From contig JACMND010000119.1 of assembly GCA_014378705.1 (NCBI GenBank), positions 1 through 49,069 on the forward strand: a stretch of DNA of 49,069 bases. Direction: 5' to 3'. Numbering within the stretch: position 1 is the first letter of the stretch; the number at the start of each line of letters is the position of its first letter. Shown here piece after piece: positions 1-8,839 of the stretch. Under the pieces are notes generated by a model. The model searched no databases, was not told where the DNA came from, and saw only the letters and a program-made list of their open reading frames with translations. This DNA comes from Pedobacter sp. GTDB taxonomy: Bacteria > Bacteroidota > Bacteroidia > Sphingobacteriales > Sphingobacteriaceae. The position numbers and the translations under genes were made by a program.

Positions 1-833
1 GTGAATACCAAGTGCTCAACATAATATCTTTTATTTTTTCTAAAATTAATCATTACAAAAAAAGCAAAGACAGGCATCAATAAGAAGAATAATTTTGATT
101 TATACTTTTCTGCAAGATTTACCAGATCAGTATTGGTTCCAAATTTTAATGATTGTTTTTTTATAAATCTAGCCATCAAATTGTCTTTATAATTTTCAGC
201 TAATCTGTTTTGTCTGTTTACATAAGAACTAAACGTACTGTCTTCTCTTTGAGTGTTGATTTCTTTAAGATCTATTATTCTGAAATTAGTTTCAGGATTT
301 TTAGTAATACGGTTTAAGCTATTAAGATATTGTTGTTGTTCAATAAAACTCATTGCCTTAAAGTAAATCTTTTCTTTAGATCTATCCATTGGCTTACCAG
401 CAGCATTTTGCATAAAATCTGGATTGGCTTCAATTATTTTTTTTTCTTTCTTGGTCAGATTGGAATAATTGCTATTGAAAGTTATTTTGGGTCCTGTGTT
501 TTCCGGTTTTTCCTCCAGTTTATTGGTAACCGATAACACTAGAAAATAAACAATAGAAACAAAAATGTACATACTTACCGGATGTAAATATCTTGCCCTT
601 CTGCCCGCGATGTAGTCTAGTGTTAACTGCCCGGGTTTAGCTAAAAGGGGAGTAAGGGTGCTAAAGAATTTTGAATCGAAATGAAAATAGTGCGAAAAAC
701 TATGCCCTATAAAATGCCAGAAAGGTTCTTTTAGTTCAAGGTTTTCCTGTCCACATGTGCTACAGAATTTATTTTCAACTAAGGCACCGCAGTTTAAACA
801 ATTTTTTTTATTGCGGTAATATTTATGACTCAT
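1..833 (-). CDS. DUF3667 family membrane protein (3' end beyond window)
   Basis: The reading frame opens with an ATG at 833 and stays open for 277 codons to the left edge, so the C-terminus is missing. The N-terminus has a zinc-ribbon-like cysteine set (C12, C15, C24, C27), followed by the family signature GQLTLDYIAGRRARYLHP (about residues 69-86) and a hydrophobic segment at about 84-102. A second hydrophobic stretch lies near the edge, before YYVEHLVF. These match DUF3667, a family of Bacteroidota inner-membrane proteins of unknown function. The gene begins 8 bases after the stop of the nucleoside transporter gene, so the two are probably co-transcribed. Family assignment is from recognition of the motifs; function is unknown. 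Confidence 0.85.
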   Translation of the reverse strand, partial: MSHKYYRNKKNCLNCGALVENKFCSTCGQENLELKEPFWHFIGHSFSHYFHFDSKFFSTLTPLLAKPGQLTLDYIAGRRARYLHPVSMYIFVSIVYFLVLSVTNKLEEKPENTGPKITFNSNYSNLTKKEKKIIEANPDFMQNAAGKPMDRSKEKIYFKAMSFIEQQQYLNSLNRITKNPETNFRIIDLKEINTQREDSTFSSYVNRQNRLAENYKDNLMARFIKKQSLKFGTNTDLVNLAEKYKSKLFFLLMPVFAFFVMINFRKNKRYYVEHLVF

Positions 834-841
834 AGTTTCAA

Positions 842-2116
842 TTACATTAAGATCCCGGCAATAGTTGCAGATAAATAGGAGGCAAGTGTGCCGCAAACTA
901 GTGCTTTAACACCTAATTTGGCCAAATCTGCCCGTCGTTCTGGCGCTAACTCGCCAATTCCGCCTACCTGAATAGCAATTGAACTGAAATTTGCAAAACC
1001 GCATAATGCGAAGCTTGTTACAAGTAAAGTTTTAGGATCAAGTGTATCTTTAATTTTAGCAAGGTCAAGGTAAGCCACAAATTCATTAACAACCATTTTT
1101 GTTCCCATTAAAGAACCAGCCACCTGAATATCCTTACCGGGAACACCCATTGCAAAAGCAAATAGAGAAAATATTGAACCCAGTATCTGGTTCAGGCTTA
1201 ATGTTTTCAATTCAATTCCGATAAAGGAAAGTGAAAGGCCAATGGTATATAAACCCATTCCAATTTTACCGAGAACATAGTCTACCAAGGCTATAATCGC
1301 AATAAATCCTATCAGCATTGCAATCACATTTAAACCTACTTTTAAACCGTCGCTTGCGCCATGTGAAATGGCATCTACCAGATTGGCATTGGTCTTTTTT
1401 ATTTCTATAGAAACTTTTTCTTTGGTTTCTGATACCTCCGTCTCCGGCCATACAATTTTTGAAATGACCAAAGCCCCCGGTGCAGCCATTATACTCGCTG
1501 CTATTAAATACTCGGCGGGAACACCTAAAGCAATATAAACCGCCATAACTCCCCCGGCAATGCAAGCCATACTTCCAGACATTGAAGCCAATAATTCTGA
1601 CATTGTCATGCCTTTTAAATAAGGTTTGATCATTATTTGAGCTTCTACCTGACCTACAAAAGCACTGGCTACATTAGAAACAGCTTCTGACCCAGAAACT
1701 TTCATTAATCTATAAACTAAAAACGCAAAGAGCTTTACAATTCGCTGCATAATCCCCAGATAATAAGCTACACTTACTAAAACAGCTACAAAAATGATAG
1801 TAGGAATTATACTAAAAAAGAAGATAAAATTATTTCCATCGCCAAAGGCATTAGACATGTATTCGGCATTAACCAACGGCCCGAAGACAAATGCGGCACC
1901 AGCTTGAGAAAAATTAAGGATTTTAGTCACTGCCGCACCCAAATATGCGAAAATAGTTTTCCCCAAAGGTATTTTTAAAATAAAAATAGCTATCAGCAAT
2001 TGTATCGCTAAACCGGATAAAACGATCCGATAGTTAATTGCTTTTCTGTTGTTTGAGATTAAAAAGGCGATAGCAAAAATTAGAACGATCCCGATAAGGC
2101 CTGTAAATCTCTCCAT
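842..2116 (-). CDS. NupC/CNT-family nucleoside transporter
   Basis: A 424-residue polytopic membrane protein of the concentrative nucleoside transporter family, which imports nucleosides with Na+ or H+. The usual three blocks are visible: an N-terminal Nucleos_tra2_N-like helix pair, a central gate-type domain (around SGSMACIAGGVMAVYIALG) and a C-terminal core with the VNEFVAYLDL and ALCGFANFSSIAIQVGGIG regions that form the substrate site in this family. Length is normal for bacterial CNT proteins. It lies last but one in a minus-strand run after the bifunctional nuclease gene (91-base gap). Nucleoside specificity cannot be read from sequence alone. Confidence 0.93.
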   Translation of the reverse strand: MERFTGLIGIVLIFAIAFLISNNRKAINYRIVLSGLAIQLLIAIFILKIPLGKTIFAYLGAAVTKILNFSQAGAAFVFGPLVNAEYMSNAFGDGNNFIFFFSIIPTIIFVAVLVSVAYYLGIMQRIVKLFAFLVYRLMKVSGSEAVSNVASAFVGQVEAQIMIKPYLKGMTMSELLASMSGSMACIAGGVMAVYIALGVPAEYLIAASIMAAPGALVISKIVWPETEVSETKEKVSIEIKKTNANLVDAISHGASDGLKVGLNVIAMLIGFIAIIALVDYVLGKIGMGLYTIGLSLSFIGIELKTLSLNQILGSIFSLFAFAMGVPGKDIQVAGSLMGTKMVVNEFVAYLDLAKIKDTLDPKTLLVTSFALCGFANFSSIAIQVGGIGELAPERRADLAKLGVKALVCGTLASYLSATIAGILM

Positions 2117-2207
2117 AAAGTAATTAAGTTGCGATAAAGCCGAAAATTTAAAAATAAGATTGGAAATTCGGCGGTATGGGATGTTTCCAAACTAAATTTA
2201 AGGTCTG

Positions 2208-2804
2208 CTATGAAGATTTACGCCTTGTTATTTCATCTCTTATTCTGGCGGCTTTTTCATAAGCTTCTTCTACCAGAGCATCCTGAAGTTTATTTTTTAA
2301 TTCTTCGTCTGTTAAAGAAGTGTAATTTGTGGATGAGGTAGCAACTTTTTCTTCGGTAGGTGCTTCTATGTTTTCAAGAAAAACAAAATCGTTTCCTTCA
2401 ATAACAATTCCGGCAGTGGCCAGGATAAATTCATAAGTGGAAATAGGGCACTCAAACCGTACAGCTAAAGCGATCGCATCAGAAGTACGGGCATCAATTT
2501 CAACTGTCTTTTTTCCATCGTTACACATCAGTTTGGCATAGAAAATCCCATCAACCAAATTATATATAATAACTTCCTGGATTGTAACGTTGTAGGCCTG
2601 CGCAAATGATTTAAATAAATCATGTGTTAAAGGCCTGCTTGGAGTCATTTTCTCTATTTCAATGGCAATTGCCTGAGCCTCAAAACCACCAATAATTATG
2701 GGTAATCTTCGCCGCCCGCTTACCTCTCCCAAAACAAGGGCATAGGCACCAGATTGTGTTTGACTGTATGATAAGCCAACAATGTCTAATTTTATTTTCT
2801 TCAT
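2208..2804 (-). CDS. Bifunctional nuclease (BFN/DUF151) with C-terminal UVR motif
   Basis: 198 residues. The first about 130 match the bifunctional nuclease domain (DUF151), with the conserved core GRRRLPIIIGGFEAQAIAIE and the block EIDARTSDAIALAVRF. Members of this family have RNase and DNase activity in plants and structural homologues in Thermotoga. The last about 35 residues (TDEELKNKLQDALVEEAYEKA and onward) form a UvrB/UvrC-type UVR helical hairpin, which in UvrB and UvrC mediates protein contacts. The two-domain form is common in Bacteroidota. It follows etfA on the same strand with a 59-base gap. A nucleic-acid role is inferred from the domains; the physiological substrate is not known. 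Confidence 0.9.
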   Translation of the reverse strand: MKKIKLDIVGLSYSQTQSGAYALVLGEVSGRRRLPIIIGGFEAQAIAIEIEKMTPSRPLTHDLFKSFAQAYNVTIQEVIIYNLVDGIFYAKLMCNDGKKTVEIDARTSDAIALAVRFECPISTYEFILATAGIVIEGNDFVFLENIEAPTEEKVATSSTNYTSLTDEELKNKLQDALVEEAYEKAARIRDEITRRKSS

Positions 2805-2863
2805 ATATACTTAACTTGTTTTATGATCTGCCGAAACAACCGATCATTAAAACTTGCTAATAA

Positions 2864-3841
2864 TTAAGCTTGTAATTTATAAGCTTTAATAGCTGCGGTT
2901 AATTTTGGAACAATTTCAAAGGCATCTCCAACCATACCATAATCAGCTACTTTAAAAAAAGGTGCTTCAGGATCTTTATTAATTACGACAATAACTTTTG
3001 AAGAACTTACACCAGCCAAATGTTGTATTGCTCCTGAAATACCAATCGCAATATATAAATGCGGACTAACTGCAATTCCTGTCTGGCCAACATGCTCTTC
3101 GTGGGGGCGCCATCCGGCATCAGAAACTGGTTTTGAACAAGCTGTTGCTGCACCCAAAACATCCGCAAGTTCTTCTATGATCCCCCAGTTTTCAGGGCCT
3201 TTCATACCTCTGCCGGCAGAAACAACTATTTCTGCTTCTGGTAAAGAAACTTTATCTGTTGCCCTCACTATCTCCTGAACCATTGTTTTAAAATCAGATT
3301 CACCAGCCTTTGAATCAAAATTTTCAACCGATGCCGAAGCTCCGTTTTCAATAACCTGGTACGAATTAGGATTTACGGCTATGATCTTAATTGCTGAGGT
3401 AAGTTCTATAAAGGCAAAGGCTTTTCCTGAAAAAGCGGTTTTTTTAACAATAAATTTTCCATTGCTTGTATCAGGAAGTTCTACCGCACTATCTGCTAAA
3501 CCTGCTTGTAGTTTTACAGCAATACGTGGGGCGAGGCCTTTCCCTGTAAAGGAGTTAGTCAATACAATTACACTGCAGTTTTCACTTTTGGCAGCATCTG
3601 CGATGATAGAAGCATAAGCCTGATTAACAAATGTTTTGAGTTTTTCATTTGATACATTCAACACTTTAGAAGCACCAAACTTTCCAAGGTTACTCAGGTC
3701 ATCAGTATTTACTTCGCCAATAGAAATGGCTGTAAGATTTGTATTTAATTGATCTGCAACAGCTTTAGCGTAAGAAACCACTTCAAATATCGATTTCTTA
3801 AATTTACCATCGGCATTTTCTACATAAACTAAAACGGACAT
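2864..3841 (-). CDS. etfA: Electron transfer flavoprotein alpha subunit
   Basis: 325 residues, normal for EtfA/FixB. The N-terminal adenine-nucleotide-hydrolase-like domain is followed by the FAD-binding C-terminal domain, recognisable by SAGRGMKGPENWGIIEELA, then SKPVSDAGWRPHEEHVGQTG and the GISGAIQHLAG and INKDPEAPFFKVADYG blocks. The protein carries FAD and, with EtfB, passes electrons from acyl-CoA and other dehydrogenases to an ETF:quinone oxidoreductase. It lies 24 bases after etfB in the same direction, as expected for a heterodimer. No dehydrogenase or ETF-quinone oxidoreductase gene is in this window. Confidence 0.96.
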   Translation of the reverse strand: MSVLVYVENADGKFKKSIFEVVSYAKAVADQLNTNLTAISIGEVNTDDLSNLGKFGASKVLNVSNEKLKTFVNQAYASIIADAAKSENCSVIVLTNSFTGKGLAPRIAVKLQAGLADSAVELPDTSNGKFIVKKTAFSGKAFAFIELTSAIKIIAVNPNSYQVIENGASASVENFDSKAGESDFKTMVQEIVRATDKVSLPEAEIVVSAGRGMKGPENWGIIEELADVLGAATACSKPVSDAGWRPHEEHVGQTGIAVSPHLYIAIGISGAIQHLAGVSSSKVIVVINKDPEAPFFKVADYGMVGDAFEIVPKLTAAIKAYKLQA

Positions 3842-3865
3842 ATATGTTATTTTAAAAGAATATAA

Positions 3866-4603
3866 TCAGATAACTTTTGCCTGGCTGTGCAATAAACTAA
3901 TTAGTTTTTCGGCATCACCAGAATCAATCATGTTGACAGCACCACGCGGCGCAGGAACTTCGTAATTTTTAAATTCAGAAATTTTCTCAATATCTTTTGG
4001 TTCCACAATTTTTAAAGGTTTTGTCCTGGCCGACATAATACCTCTCATGTTCGGAATCTTTGTTTCAGCAACACCTTCAGCACAACTGGCAACAATAGGC
4101 AACTGAACTACAAGCATTTCTTTTCCACCTTCAATTTCCCTCTGAATAGTGGCCTTTTGGCCAGTAACTTCTATTTTTTTAATGATAGAAACAGACGGAA
4201 TATTTAAAAACTCACCGATCATGGCCGCAACCTGAGAACCGTTATAATCAATGGATTCTCTGCCGGTTAAAATTAAGTCGAAACCAAATTCTTTTACATA
4301 TTCGGCAATTTGAAAAGAAACAAAATAGGCATCGCGGGGGATGGAATTTATCCTGACCGCATCGTCGGCCCCAATAGCAAGGGCTTTTCTAATTGTAGGT
4401 TCAGAAGCCGCCTCTCCAACATGAATTACTGTTACAGTGCCTTTGCCACCTTCACAAAGTTCGATTGCCCGGGCTAAGGCAATTTCGTCATAAGGATTTA
4501 AAATGAACTGAACTCCTGCCGTGTTAAATTGCGTATTTTGATCACTAAAAGTTATTTTTGTTGTAGTATCCGGAACATTACTTACACATACTAGTACTTT
4601 CAT
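3866..4603 (-). CDS. etfB: Electron transfer flavoprotein beta subunit
   Basis: 245 residues of the EtfB/FixA family. It starts MKVLVCVSNVPDTTTKI, has NPYDEIALARAIEL after the first strands, the DLILTGRESIDYNG motif that contacts AMP, and the VEGVAETKIPNMRGIMSARTKPL-like signature in its C-terminal third (here CAEGVAETKIPNMRGIMSAR). EtfB binds AMP and docks to partner dehydrogenases. It is the first gene of the minus-strand run and is divergent from the TPR gene across 44 bases, in which a TAGATTTG box sits 16 bases upstream of this start. Confidence 0.96.
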   Translation of the reverse strand: MKVLVCVSNVPDTTTKITFSDQNTQFNTAGVQFILNPYDEIALARAIELCEGGKGTVTVIHVGEAASEPTIRKALAIGADDAVRINSIPRDAYFVSFQIAEYVKEFGFDLILTGRESIDYNGSQVAAMIGEFLNIPSVSIIKKIEVTGQKATIQREIEGGKEMLVVQLPIVASCAEGVAETKIPNMRGIMSARTKPLKIVEPKDIEKISEFKNYEVPAPRGAVNMIDSGDAEKLISLLHSQAKVI

Positions 4604-4619
4604 AAAGAATCTGTTTTTG

Positions 4620-4627
4620 CAAATCTA
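4620..4627 (-). promoter_or_regulatory. Candidate Bacteroidota -7 box upstream of etfB
   Basis: On the minus strand this is TAGATTTG, an exact match to the TAnnTTTG box used by the Bacteroidota primary sigma factor, 16 bases before the etfB ATG. I found no clear TTTG box 19-21 bases further upstream, so the assignment rests on the -7 element and its position in a short divergent gap. Confidence 0.4.
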
Positions 4628-4647
4628 AATAAAAAAGCTAAAATTAA

Positions 4648-4983
4648 ATGCATCCAAACCGATTACAAAAGCTTCTTGATTTCTTTGAAACCGAACCGAA
4701 TGATCCATTTTTAAAATACGCCCTTGCTACCGAATACCTAAACTCAAACGAGCCCGATAAAGCGTTGTTCTATTATGAAGACCTGTTTGTTAACCATACC
4801 GATTATGTGGGAACTTATTATCATCTTGGTAAACTATACGAAGCTTTAAATCGTAAAGTCGATGCGGTTAAAACGTATCAAAAAGGGATGCAGGTAGCCA
4901 AAAGTTTAAAGGATATGCATGCTTTTTCTGAATTGCAAACTGTTTATAATTTAGCTACAGGGCAGGATTATGAAGATGATTAA
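4648..4983 (+). CDS. Small tetratricopeptide-repeat protein
   Basis: 111 residues, almost wholly TPR helices: NDPFLKYALATEYLNSNEPD, then KALFYYEDLF...VGTYYHLGKLYEALNRKVDA and a third helix pair with an acidic tail. There is no signal peptide or membrane segment, so it should be a cytoplasmic adaptor. It is divergent from etfB and followed after 9 bases by the chromate-type transporter in the same frame, suggesting an operon. Partner proteins cannot be inferred. Confidence 0.85.
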   Translation: MHPNRLQKLLDFFETEPNDPFLKYALATEYLNSNEPDKALFYYEDLFVNHTDYVGTYYHLGKLYEALNRKVDAVKTYQKGMQVAKSLKDMHAFSELQTVYNLATGQDYEDD

Positions 4984-4992
4984 TTTGATTTA

Positions 4993-6195
4993 GTGTTAAG
5001 TAAGCTTCACTTTATTTTTTTACGTGATGTGGTTTGGTTTACCATTACCGCATTTGGAGGCGCACAGGCTCATATTGCCATGATGATGAATACTTTTGTA
5101 AAAAAAAAGGGATATATAACAGAATCAGAATTATTAGAATTATACGCGTTAACCCAGGTACTTCCAGGGCCAGCATCAACTCAAACATTGGTTGGAGTTG
5201 CTTATAAGGTTGGGGGCCTTCCACTTTCTATCATTACTTTTCTGATCTGGATACTGCCATCTGCCGGCATCATGAGTTTTGCAGCCATAAGCTATGCTTT
5301 TTTAGGACAGAAAGAAAAGTTTGATACGGTTTTAAAGTTTATACAGCCAGTTGCTGTTGGAATAGTCGTATCATCAGCTTATACATTGGGAAAAACAATT
5401 TTAAAAACTCAAACAGCCATCTGGCTCGCTATTGCATCGCTTGTAGCCACTCTTATTTTAAAAAATGCGTATGTGTTTCCGCTGCTTATTTTGTTAGGAG
5501 GAATTATAACATCGGCAATCGAAACACCTTTTGAGGAAAGCCAGTTACGATTTAAGTTATTTTCAAAAGTAAACCCCCGCAAAATTGCGTATTTCATCGG
5601 GATTCTATTATTGTTTGCAACTTTAGGCGCCATCATAAACCGAACTTCTCCATTTAGTTTACCCATACGTTTATTTGAAAACTTTTATCGTAACGGTATC
5701 TTAATTTTTGGAGGTGGGCAGGTATTGGTGCCCTACATGTTTACTGAGTTTGTTGAGATGAAACATTATGTAAGTTCGGAGCAATTTCTATCTGGTTTTG
5801 CTTTTCAACAAGCCATCCCAGGACCAACTTTTTCTTTCACTTCATTTTTAGGAGCTTTAACACTTAAAAATTCGGGTTACGGTATATTGGGTCAAATGTT
5901 AGGTAGTTTGGTGGCAGTGCTGGGGATCAATCTTCCTGGCTTAATTTTGATACTTTTTATCGTTCCGTTTTGGGATGATTTAAAAAAAATAACCCGGATT
6001 AAAAATTCCCTTTCCGGAATAAATGCTGTTTCTGTAGGATTCTTAACCGCAGCTATTTTTTTCCTGCTTCATCCTGTAGGCATTAACCTTCTTTCTGTAT
6101 CAATTATCCTCGTAACGTTTTTAGTTGTTACTTATACCCGGATTCAAACTCCTTTTTTAATTATGGCAGGTGTTTTACTTGGGATTTTTCTATAG
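4993..6195 (+). CDS. ChrA-type chromate/anion transporter, two CHR domains
   Basis: 400 residues, the long-chain form of the CHR family, with two homologous halves. The first half carries FGGAQAHIAMM (about residues 21-31) and QVLPGPASTQ; the second carries FGGGQVLVPYM and QQAIPGPTFSF, the repeat of the same motifs. CHR proteins export chromate in some bacteria, but many chromosomal members have unknown substrates. The best start is GTG at 4993: the in-frame codon at 4981 is the stop of the upstream TPR gene, and no ATG precedes the first conserved motif except those inside it. Confidence 0.88.
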   Translation: MLSKLHFIFLRDVVWFTITAFGGAQAHIAMMMNTFVKKKGYITESELLELYALTQVLPGPASTQTLVGVAYKVGGLPLSIITFLIWILPSAGIMSFAAISYAFLGQKEKFDTVLKFIQPVAVGIVVSSAYTLGKTILKTQTAIWLAIASLVATLILKNAYVFPLLILLGGIITSAIETPFEESQLRFKLFSKVNPRKIAYFIGILLLFATLGAIINRTSPFSLPIRLFENFYRNGILIFGGGQVLVPYMFTEFVEMKHYVSSEQFLSGFAFQQAIPGPTFSFTSFLGALTLKNSGYGILGQMLGSLVAVLGINLPGLILILFIVPFWDDLKKITRIKNSLSGINAVSVGFLTAAIFFLLHPVGINLLSVSIILVTFLVVTYTRIQTPFLIMAGVLLGIFL

Positions 6196-6201
6196 ATAAT
6201 A

Positions 6202-7770
6202 TTAAAATGGTGGTTCATCATCCATATCGTCCATACGGGATGGCCGAATAATGAAGTTGCTTGGTTTTTCAAATTCCTGAGAAGGACTAATTCCAGCAAA
6301 CGGGTCAGAACTACTAAATGAAGTCGGGTTAGAAAAATCTTCATCCACATCCGTAAACTTCACAAATTTTCCGACAAATTTTAATGGTACAGTTCCGGTT
6401 TCACCGTTTCTGTGTTTGGAAATTATTACTTCTGCAAGTCCGATAGTTGAGCGGCCCTGTTCATCTTCTGTTAACCCATAATATTCTGGCCTGTAAAGGA
6501 AAAGTACCATATCAGCATCCTGTTCAATGGAGCCCGATTCACGTAAATCTGAAAGCATAGGTTTTTTTTGGGCTCCCGGACGGGATTCTACAGCTCTGCT
6601 TAATTGCGATAAGGCAATAACAGGAACATTCAATTCTTTGGCTACAGACTTTAAAGCCCTGGAGATACTGCCGATCTCCTGCTCCCGGTTGCCGCCCTTT
6701 CCTTCACCTTTACCATGCATTAACTGCAAATAATCTACAATTATTAATTGAATATCGTATTGAGCTTTTAAACGGCGACATTTTGCCCTGAATTCAAAAA
6801 TGTTTAGTGCGGGAGTGTCATCAATAAAAAGGGGCGCCTCCGTAAGTTTTCCGATTTTTGAATGCAATTGCTGCCATTCCCATTCAGCCAAGTGGCCTTT
6901 ACGGATCTTTTCCTGCTCAATTTCGGCCTCGCCGGAAATTAAACGGTTTACTAATTGTACAGATGACATCTCCAAAGAAAAAACCACAACAGGCTTATTA
7001 AATTGAACGGCCGCGTTACGGGCACAACTTAATACAAACGCAGTTTTCCCCATTGATGGCCTTGCGGCAATGATAACCAGATCTGAGGGTTGCCATCCCG
7101 AAGTGATCCTGTCAAGGGCGGTAAACCCGGAAGCAATACCGGTTAAACCATCCACGCGATCTTTTATTTTTTCCAAATTATCCAGAGATTCCCGGATAAT
7201 ATCATCCATTCTCCTGGAATCACGTCGTAAATTGTTTTGCGCTATATCAAATAAATTTTTCTCTGCCGTATCCAGAAGATCAAAAATGTCGGTTGTATCT
7301 TCATAGGCATTGCTTATGATTTCAGTAGAAATTCGAATTAATTCCCGCTGTATAAATTTTTGGGAAATGATCCGGGCATGGTATTCAATGTTTGCCGCGG
7401 ATGCAACACGGTTAGTTAATTCAGTTATATAGTAAGCTCCGCCTATCATTTCCAAATGACCCTGCTGACGGAGCTGGGCAGTCACGGTTAAAATATCAAC
7501 CGGTGATGATTTTTGAAATAAAATATGAATGGCCTCAAATATTTTTTGGTGGCTGTCTTTGTAAAAAACAGAGGGGTTTAAAATGTCAATTACAGCAGAA
7601 AGTGCGTCTTTCTCCAACATCAGCGCACCAAGAACAGCTTCTTCAAGATCAATTGCCTGTGGAGGTAACTTTCCCAGCCCACTGGTTAGATTACTTAAAC
7701 GCGTTCTTCTATCAGTAGTGGGGTTGTTTTTGTTACCCCGCCCAAAATCCTGATTGCTTTCTAAATTCAT
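6202..7770 (-). CDS. dnaB: Replicative DNA helicase DnaB
   Basis: 522 residues. The N-terminal DnaB domain (from LPPQAIDLEEAVLGALML, about residue 35) is followed by a linker and a RecA-like ATPase with Walker A ARPSMGKT (236-243), Walker B LIIVDYLQLM, and the RESGSIEQDADMVLFLYRPE arginine-finger region. The hexamer unwinds the fork and recruits primase. The acidic low-complexity C-terminal tail is typical of the phylum. There is no intein or insertion. The gene converges with the transporter across 6 bases and is divergent from rlmB. Confidence 0.97.
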   Translation of the reverse strand: MNLESNQDFGRGNKNNPTTDRRTRLSNLTSGLGKLPPQAIDLEEAVLGALMLEKDALSAVIDILNPSVFYKDSHQKIFEAIHILFQKSSPVDILTVTAQLRQQGHLEMIGGAYYITELTNRVASAANIEYHARIISQKFIQRELIRISTEIISNAYEDTTDIFDLLDTAEKNLFDIAQNNLRRDSRRMDDIIRESLDNLEKIKDRVDGLTGIASGFTALDRITSGWQPSDLVIIAARPSMGKTAFVLSCARNAAVQFNKPVVVFSLEMSSVQLVNRLISGEAEIEQEKIRKGHLAEWEWQQLHSKIGKLTEAPLFIDDTPALNIFEFRAKCRRLKAQYDIQLIIVDYLQLMHGKGEGKGGNREQEIGSISRALKSVAKELNVPVIALSQLSRAVESRPGAQKKPMLSDLRESGSIEQDADMVLFLYRPEYYGLTEDEQGRSTIGLAEVIISKHRNGETGTVPLKFVGKFVKFTDVDEDFSNPTSFSSSDPFAGISPSQEFEKPSNFIIRPSRMDDMDDEPPF

Positions 7771-8059
7771 AGCTTCAAATGTAAAGTAAAAAGGTATTCT
7801 GACTTGTCAAAGTTCTGCACACCTAATCTTTTTAGCAACTAACACTATCTTGTATTTATACCTAATTCAATATTTGTTATTAACATCAAATGTTTAAAAG
7901 ATGTGGAATATGATCAAATGTATCAGATTAAATGTATTTAAGTGGGATGTTAATAACTTTAAACGATGTTTACAGTCAGAGGAATAAAGCTTTAATCAGG
8001 GTCTGTTTTCATCCAAAATGATAAATATACCTATCTTAGCCTTCCCATTATTTTAGAGC

Positions 8060-8839
8060 ATGAACACTAACTCTTTTAGCCGTCGTAACACCGAAAAACG
8101 AGAATCAAATCAAATGGTATTCGGTATTAGAGCTGTAATCGAGGCCATCAAAAGCGGAAAGGAAATTGAAAGTCTTTTTCTGCAAAGAGGCCTGAACGGC
8201 GAAAACTATTTGGAGCTAAAGACTTTAATCGCAAATCAATCAATTGCTTATCAGCAGGTACCACTAGAAAAGCTGAGCAGGATAACTCAAAAAAATCATC
8301 AGGGCGTAGTTGCATTCATCTCACCTATTATTTACCAAAAAATAGAGGATATTATTCCATTGGTATTTGAAAAAGGGGAGGTTCCGCTAATTTTAATCCT
8401 GGATAGAATTACCGATGTAAGGAATATGGGCGCTATAGCCCGAACTGCTGAATGTGCGGGAGTCCATGCCATCATTGTCCCTTTAAAAGGATCTGCTCAA
8501 ATTAATCCGGATGCAATTAAAACATCAGCAGGTGCCCTTTATAAAATTCCTGTTTGCCGGCATGAAAGTATCTCAAAGACAGCTTTGTTTTTAAGGGAAT
8601 CAGGGCTTCAGTTAATTGCCTGCACCGAAAAAACCAATGATGATTTGTATCAACCTGATTATTCTGGCCCCACAGCCCTAATAATGGGTTCTGAGGAAGA
8701 TGGAATTTCAGATGAATTAATCAGAATTTCAGATTACCTGGCAAAAATACCAATGTACGGGGAAATTGAGTCGTTAAATGTTTCTGTGTCAGCGGGTATT
8801 CTGTTATACGAAGCCGTCAGGCAGCGGCTGGTTAAATAA
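8060..8839 (+). CDS. rlmB: 23S rRNA (guanosine-2'-O-)-methyltransferase RlmB, TrmH/SpoU family
   Basis: 259 residues. An N-terminal substrate-binding domain (from MVFGIRAVIEAIKSGKEIE) is followed by a SPOUT methyltransferase domain with the three SpoU motifs: DRITDVRNMGAIARTAE (motif 1), LIMGSEEDGIS (motif 2) and IPMYGEIESLNVSVSAGILL (motif 3). This pattern fits RlmB, which methylates the ribose of G2251 in 23S rRNA using SAM. Its 3' end overlaps the following gene by 8 bases on the opposite strand. A TrmH-type tRNA methyltransferase is possible but less likely given the N-terminal domain. Confidence 0.92.
   Translation: MNTNSFSRRNTEKRESNQMVFGIRAVIEAIKSGKEIESLFLQRGLNGENYLELKTLIANQSIAYQQVPLEKLSRITQKNHQGVVAFISPIIYQKIEDIIPLVFEKGEVPLILILDRITDVRNMGAIARTAECAGVHAIIVPLKGSAQINPDAIKTSAGALYKIPVCRHESISKTALFLRESGLQLIACTEKTNDDLYQPDYSGPTALIMGSEEDGISDELIRISDYLAKIPMYGEIESLNVSVSAGILLYEAVRQRLVK

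Noticed and set aside
330-536. 68-codon plus-strand frame starting with ATG
   Set aside because: It lies wholly inside the DUF3667 gene on the opposite strand and has no recognisable features.
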